Below are positions 59,578-64,000 of a stretch of DNA of 64,000 nt, in pieces; the stretch's first letter is position 1, and every line of letters starts with the position of its first letter. The notes beneath the pieces were generated by a model that saw only the letters and a list, made by a program, of their open reading frames with translations, did no database searches and had not been told where the DNA came from. Source of the stretch: a bacterium (GTDB lineage Bacteria; Verrucomicrobiota; Verrucomicrobiia; Limisphaerales; UBA11358); assembly GCA_021813325.1 (NCBI GenBank), contig JAKALA010000001.1, forward strand, positions 62,001 to 126,000. The letters are read 5' to 3'. Both the position numbers and the translations under genes were made by a program.

Positions 59578-60798
59578 TCATGCCAGACCACGCACCGCCT
59601 GAATGACCCGTGAAATCTGTTCATCCGTCATGGCCGGAAACAGCGGCAGGCTCAAGGCGCGGGTATAGTATGTTTCGGCCACCGGGCATTTACCCGGGCC
59701 ATAGCCATAAGTTTTTCGATACCACGGCTGCAGATGCACTGGAATGTAAAGCACCTGGGTGCCGACACCATGCTGTTTCAGCGCGGCCATGACTTCCGTC
59801 CGGGTTTTTCCGATCTGTTGGAAGTCCATCTGCACCGTGTAAAGATGCCAGGAAATTTGCGAAGGCTGAGAGCGCCTCGCGAGTTGAGGGGGCTTGACAA
59901 ACTTCAAACCAGCGAATGCCTCGTTGTAGCGGGCCACGATTTCACAGCGGCGGGCAATGAATTCATCTAGACGGTCCAGTTGTGAAAGCCCCAGCGCACA
60001 CTGGATGTCAGTGAGACGATAGTTGTAGCCCAGTTCCTGCATTTCGTAATACCAAGGGCCGCGTTCCGAAAGCTGAGATCTGAAATCTGGGAGCGGAAAT
60101 TCCGAAGGCGTAATTAAGCCAACAAAGTCGGCGGAGCTGCGCACCATGCCGTGGGAGCGCAACTGCCGGGCGCGTTGCGCCCATTTATCATTGTCGGTTA
60201 CGAGCATTCCGCCTTCGCCGGTGGTCATGGTTTTAACGGGATGAAAGCTGAAAATAGTCATGTCCGCCCACGGATGTCCCCCCAGCTTCCATGAACGCCC
60301 ATCGTGGACCAAGCCGCCGCCCGCGCCGTGGCAGGCATCTTCAATCACCACGGCCCCGTGTTTGCGCGCGATTCCAGCAATGGCCGGCATGTCGCAGGGC
60401 TGTCCGGCGTAATCCACTGCCACCACGGCCTTCACATCCGGCTTCCACGCCTGTTCCAACGCTCCGGGATCCAGATTGTAACTGGCCGGATCAATATCCG
60501 CGAAATCCGGTGTGGCCCCCACATAAGCGGCGCAGTTGGCCGAAGCCAGAAAAGTGTTGGGCGAAGTAATGACCCGGTCACCCTGCCCGATCCCGGACAC
60601 CAGCATGGCCAGATGCAGGGCGGAGGTGGCGCTGTTGACGGCCACGGCATGTTTTGCGCCCACCTTTTCCGCGAAGCGGGCTTCAAATGCCTCCACCTTT
60701 GGCCCGCAAGTCAAATAGTCTGACCGAAGCACTTGGCAAACGGCTTCAATATCAGCCTCGCTGATGCTCTGCCGGCCATAAGGAATGAATTGAGACAT
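59578..60798 (-). CDS. pseC: UDP-4-amino-4,6-dideoxy-N-acetyl-beta-L-altrosamine transaminase
   Basis: YGRQSISEADIEAVCQVLRSDYLTCGPKVEAFEARFAEKVGAKHAVAVNSATSALHLAM; FSFHPVKTMTTGEGGMLVTDN. Confidence 0.95.
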   Translation of the reverse strand: MSQFIPYGRQSISEADIEAVCQVLRSDYLTCGPKVEAFEARFAEKVGAKHAVAVNSATSALHLAMLVSGIGQGDRVITSPNTFLASANCAAYVGATPDFADIDPASYNLDPGALEQAWKPDVKAVVAVDYAGQPCDMPAIAGIARKHGAVVIEDACHGAGGGLVHDGRSWKLGGHPWADMTIFSFHPVKTMTTGEGGMLVTDNDKWAQRARQLRSHGMVRSSADFVGLITPSEFPLPDFRSQLSERGPWYYEMQELGYNYRLTDIQCALGLSQLDRLDEFIARRCEIVARYNEAFAGLKFVKPPQLARRSQPSQISWHLYTVQMDFQQIGKTRTEVMAALKQHGVGTQVLYIPVHLQPWYRKTYGYGPGKCPVAETYYTRALSLPLFPAMTDEQISRVIQAVRGLA

Positions 60799-60805
60799 TT
60801 GGAAA

Positions 60806-61825
60806 TTACGGCGTGAAAGTCGGGTCCACGTGCTTGCGAATCAACTCACGAATTTGATCCACCGTCAGCCATTCTTTATTGGTGCCGCTATTGTAACAAA
60901 AGCCATATTCGCAGCGTTTCCCGTTGAACGTGCGGCAAAACTCATCCGGATCCCACAAGCGCGTGGAGGGCAAAATAACAAATTGGTTGGGCAACTCAAT
61001 GGTGTTCAGGCCATCGGTTTCGGTGACCATTTCCTCGTGCAGTTTTTCGCCGGGCCGGATGCCGGTGACCACGCGTTTGCAGCCGGGGGCAAGGGCTTCG
61101 GCCACATCGGTGATGCGGTAGCTGGGGATTTTGGGCACGAACAATTCGCCGCCCCAGGCGTTGGCCAGGGCATTGAGCACCATGTCCACCCCTTCTTCCA
61201 ACGAAATGTTGAACCGAGTCATGCGTTCGTCGGTGATGGGCAGCACGCCGGTTTTGCGCTGTTCCAGAAAGAAGGGGATGACACTGCCGCGACTGCCCAT
61301 GACGTTGCCATAACGGACAACGGAGAATTTCAGGTCGCGATGGCCTTTGTAATTGTTGGCGGCAATGAACAGCTTGTCCGAGCAAAGCTTGGTGGCCCCA
61401 TAGAGGTTGATCGGCGCCGCCGCCTTGTCGGTGCTCAAGGCGACGACACGTTTGACGCCCTTGTCCATGGCGGCATCAATTACGTTTTGCGCGCCAAGCA
61501 CGTTGGTCTTGATAGCTTCAAACGGGTTGTATTCCGCAGCGGGGACTTGTTTCAACGCGGCGGCATGCACCACGGTGTCAATGCCTTCCATGGCGCGCGT
61601 CAGCCGCTCTTTGTCGCGCACGTCGCCAATGAAAAAGCGGATGGAATGCTTTTTATCCTGATAATGCTGCGCCATTTCGAACTGCTTGAGTTCGTCGCGC
61701 GAGTAAATGACCAGGCGTGCCACTTTCGGATATTTCTTGAAGACGGTTTCGGCAAATTTTTTTCCGAAAGAACCGGTGCCGCCGGTAACCAAAATATGAC
61801 GGTTGTTGAGATCAAGTGTGTTCAT
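60806..61825 (-). CDS. pseB: UDP-N-acetylglucosamine 4,6-dehydratase (inverting)
   Basis: HILVTGGTGSFGKKFAETVFKKYPKVARLVIYSRDELKQFEMAQ...; ATG at 61825. Confidence 0.95.
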   Translation of the reverse strand: MNTLDLNNRHILVTGGTGSFGKKFAETVFKKYPKVARLVIYSRDELKQFEMAQHYQDKKHSIRFFIGDVRDKERLTRAMEGIDTVVHAAALKQVPAAEYNPFEAIKTNVLGAQNVIDAAMDKGVKRVVALSTDKAAAPINLYGATKLCSDKLFIAANNYKGHRDLKFSVVRYGNVMGSRGSVIPFFLEQRKTGVLPITDERMTRFNISLEEGVDMVLNALANAWGGELFVPKIPSYRITDVAEALAPGCKRVVTGIRPGEKLHEEMVTETDGLNTIELPNQFVILPSTRLWDPDEFCRTFNGKRCEYGFCYNSGTNKEWLTVDQIRELIRKHVDPTFTP

Positions 61826-61911
61826 TGCTATGACTGCGGGCGATTGCGTGCTGCGTTCGAGCAGAATAAACGCCGTGATGTTGAAATCAAGAATTGTATC
61901 TGAACAGCAAG

Positions 61912-62094
61912 AGCTTTGGGCGCATCTTGACACGGCCCCGAAATGGCAAAGAACGGCGCGCTGGTTTCCAAGCCGGCTTTGGGCTGGCGCATTCCCATGC
62001 GCCCCGGCTTGCTTTTCAAATATGGCCACCGCGGCAGTTCATTCCCTTTGGGACGCCTGCGCTCCAGGGCAGTGTCCAGATGCGCCCAAGAGCT
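61912..62094. repeat. inverted-repeat-bounded intergenic element (~180 bp)
   Basis: TTGGGCGCATCTTGACAC (61916-61933) / GTGTCCAGATGCGCCCAA (62072-62089), 17 of 18 complementary; inner palindrome CAAGCCGG...GGCGCAT TCCC ATGCGCC..CCGGCTTG. Confidence 0.6.
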
Positions 62095-62400
62095 GGTCGG
62101 GACGGGAGCGTCAGATCATTTTTAAACCACGAAGAACCCAAACGAGTTTGGCCACAGAGGCACAGAGAAAATGAGGGGTTGGAAGAAGAATCTGAGATCG
62201 GAAAAGTGAACTATTGTAAGCGCTGAAGGCGCAAACAGAGATGTGAACATGGAAACACTGAAACGCAGAGGGCGATTAACGGCATCCAAATGACCATATC
62301 GACCACGAAGGTCCAGGAAGCTTGAACTTCCGGCGGGCTGCCGGAAGCACTTTGACCGGACGCCTTTGGATTTGCGCAGTCATGGTTTTCCGATTTAACT

Positions 62401-63543
62401 GTGCCGGTGATTATCAAACGTGCATGCAAGGTGATCCTCTGGCTGGTCATTCTGGCTGGCTGGCTCCCCTGCCGGGCAGACGACACGAACGATCCGTCCG
62501 TGCTCTGGAAGTTCAGGCTGCCGGATCTCCGCTCCGATTCGTCGCCGGCGGTTGGCCTCGACGGCACGATCTTTCAGGGGACTTTTTTCGGCTGGATGTG
62601 GGCAGTCACCCCGGACGGGAAGGAAAAATGGCGCTTCAAGGCCGGCCTCGAAATCATGTCCTCACCGGCGGTGGCAGACGATGGCACCATTTATTTCGGC
62701 TCAAGGGACCGTTGCTTTTACGCGTTGACACCCGCCGGGAAATTAAAATGGAAATTCAAGACGGGTGCCTGGGTGGATTCTTCCCCCGCCATCGCCAAAG
62801 ACGGCACGGTTTATTTCGGTTCCTGGGACCAGCAATTTTATGCGCTCAATCCAGATGGGGTGCTGAAATGGAAATTCGCCACGGACGGCATCGTGTTTTC
62901 CTCGCCCGCCATCGGTGCGGACGGGACGATTTATTTCGGGTCTTTTGATAAACAGTTCTACGCGCTGACGGCTGAGGGCAAATTGAAATGGAAATTTGCC
63001 ACCCAAGGCGAAATCAAGTCGTCGCCGGCCATCGGGCCGGATGGCGCGGTGTATTTCCAGTCCGGCGACGGCAACTTTTACGCCTTGAACAGCGACGGCA
63101 CCCGGCGCTGGCAACTGCGCACTGGCGACTATCAAGGAGCCTCCCCGGTGCTGGACGAAACGGGAATCCTTTACTTGACCATTAACCGGAAGCTGGCATC
63201 CATCCAGGCCGGCGGGCAACTGCGGTGGCAGACCTCCCTTCCGGAACCATTGTTCCCCAGTGTGGCGGGCGTTGCCCTGCCCAGCGGCCGGTCCGCCTTT
63301 GGATTCCCTTGGGGCTGTTTTGGCGTGAGGGATGACAGGGGATATCCCGTCTGGCAGGTCTGGCTGAAAGGCAGCGTGCATGCGGCTCCGAACATCACGA
63401 GTGACGGGATTGCTTATGTCTGCAACCAACAAGCGCTGTGGGCCATCAAGCCCGCCACCAATTCGCTGGTGCCCGCGAACAGTTCCTGGCCGCAATGGCG
63501 CGCCAACCCGCAGCACACGGGGCGGGTCAAGTCAATGGATTGA
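62401..63543 (+). CDS. PQQ-like beta-propeller repeat protein
   Basis: Tandem 40-aa repeats SSPAI..DGT(I/V)YFGS.D..FYAL...GKLKWKF.T; signal peptide; GTG start. Confidence 0.9.
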   Translation: MPVIIKRACKVILWLVILAGWLPCRADDTNDPSVLWKFRLPDLRSDSSPAVGLDGTIFQGTFFGWMWAVTPDGKEKWRFKAGLEIMSSPAVADDGTIYFGSRDRCFYALTPAGKLKWKFKTGAWVDSSPAIAKDGTVYFGSWDQQFYALNPDGVLKWKFATDGIVFSSPAIGADGTIYFGSFDKQFYALTAEGKLKWKFATQGEIKSSPAIGPDGAVYFQSGDGNFYALNSDGTRRWQLRTGDYQGASPVLDETGILYLTINRKLASIQAGGQLRWQTSLPEPLFPSVAGVALPSGRSAFGFPWGCFGVRDDRGYPVWQVWLKGSVHAAPNITSDGIAYVCNQQALWAIKPATNSLVPANSSWPQWRANPQHTGRVKSMD

Positions 63544-63639
63544 TCTACCTCGGCGCCTCTGTGGCAACCTTTTCAGGGTTCAGGTTCCCCGCTTGTTTCT
63601 TGAGTCCCGCCGGCTTTCCGTGTATTCGTCTCCCGCCAA

Positions 63640-64000
63640 ATGAAAGTCCTCGTCACCGCCTATGCCTGCCATCCCCATTGGGGTTCGGAGAATGCCATCG
63701 GCTGGACAGCGGTCAACACGCTGGCCCGGGATCATGAGCTGTGGGTGCTCACCTGCGGGCGAAACCGGGAAGGCTTGACCCGCGCCGCCGCCGATGGTTT
63801 GGTGCCGCCCAACGTGCATTTTGTCTATGCGGGGGATTACCGGGAATGGCACCCCAACCGGCTGCGCGCCCGGCTCCAGGGCTGGCGGGAATATGCGCAA
63901 TTTTCCAAAAACCTGATGCCAACGGCGCGCGAGCTGCACGCCGCCGAGCATTTCGACCTGGCGCACCATATAACTTATGCCACGTGGCGGGTAGCCTCGC
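63640..64000 (+). CDS. glycosyltransferase N-terminal fragment (runs off the window)
   Basis: MKVLVTAYACHPHWGSENAIGWTAVNTLARDHELWVLTCGRNREG; no stop before the window end. Confidence 0.75.
   Translation, partial: MKVLVTAYACHPHWGSENAIGWTAVNTLARDHELWVLTCGRNREGLTRAAADGLVPPNVHFVYAGDYREWHPNRLRARLQGWREYAQFSKNLMPTARELHAAEHFDLAHHITYATWRVAS

Noticed and set aside
60830-61903. 357-aa plus-strand ORF
   Set aside because: Antisense to pseB.
62120-62300. CACAGAGGCACAGAG-type stretch as a possible interspersed repeat
   Set aside because: Only a short simple repeat is visible and no second copy in the window supports it.

Overview
The window is a gene-dense, GC-rich bacterial chromosome segment. Family content (autotransporter-associated beta-strand repeat protein, PATAN/DUF4388 regulators, GH29/GH43 enzymes, pseudopilin-type secreted protein) suggests a Verrucomicrobia/Planctomycetes-type organism; this is inference, since no rRNA or tRNA was recognised. 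Main modules: (1) pyrR-pyrB preceded by a PyrR-type attenuator-like leader; (2) a divergent MglA GTPase / Roadblock / PATAN response-regulator cluster; (3) envelope genes (uppP, BamD-like TPR, lptE-like); (4) panC-nadB; (5) a 2123-aa beta-strand-repeat / rhamnogalacturonan-lyase-like giant protein, with GH29, GH43 and esterase genes nearby; (6) uvrB and xerC; (7) a ~6.5 kb large-serine-recombinase element inserted in the 5' end of a Dabb-family gene, carrying a chimeric DUF3102 / DruA-like / extracellular-type 1053-aa ORF; (8) a fabD-fabG-acpP-fabF cluster interrupted by a TlpA-like redoxin gene; (9) a complete pseudaminic acid pathway (pseB, pseC, pseF, a pseG-pseH fusion, pseI) with a polysialyltransferase-like gene, flippase, methyltransferase and glycosyltransferases. 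A palindromic repeat lies in frame inside the pseG ORF. Strongest leads: the serine-recombinase element, where joining the two flanks rebuilds a canonical Dabb N-terminus; the chimeric DruA-like ORF; the palindrome inside pseG; and the PyrR leader. All family assignments were made by eye, without database searches.
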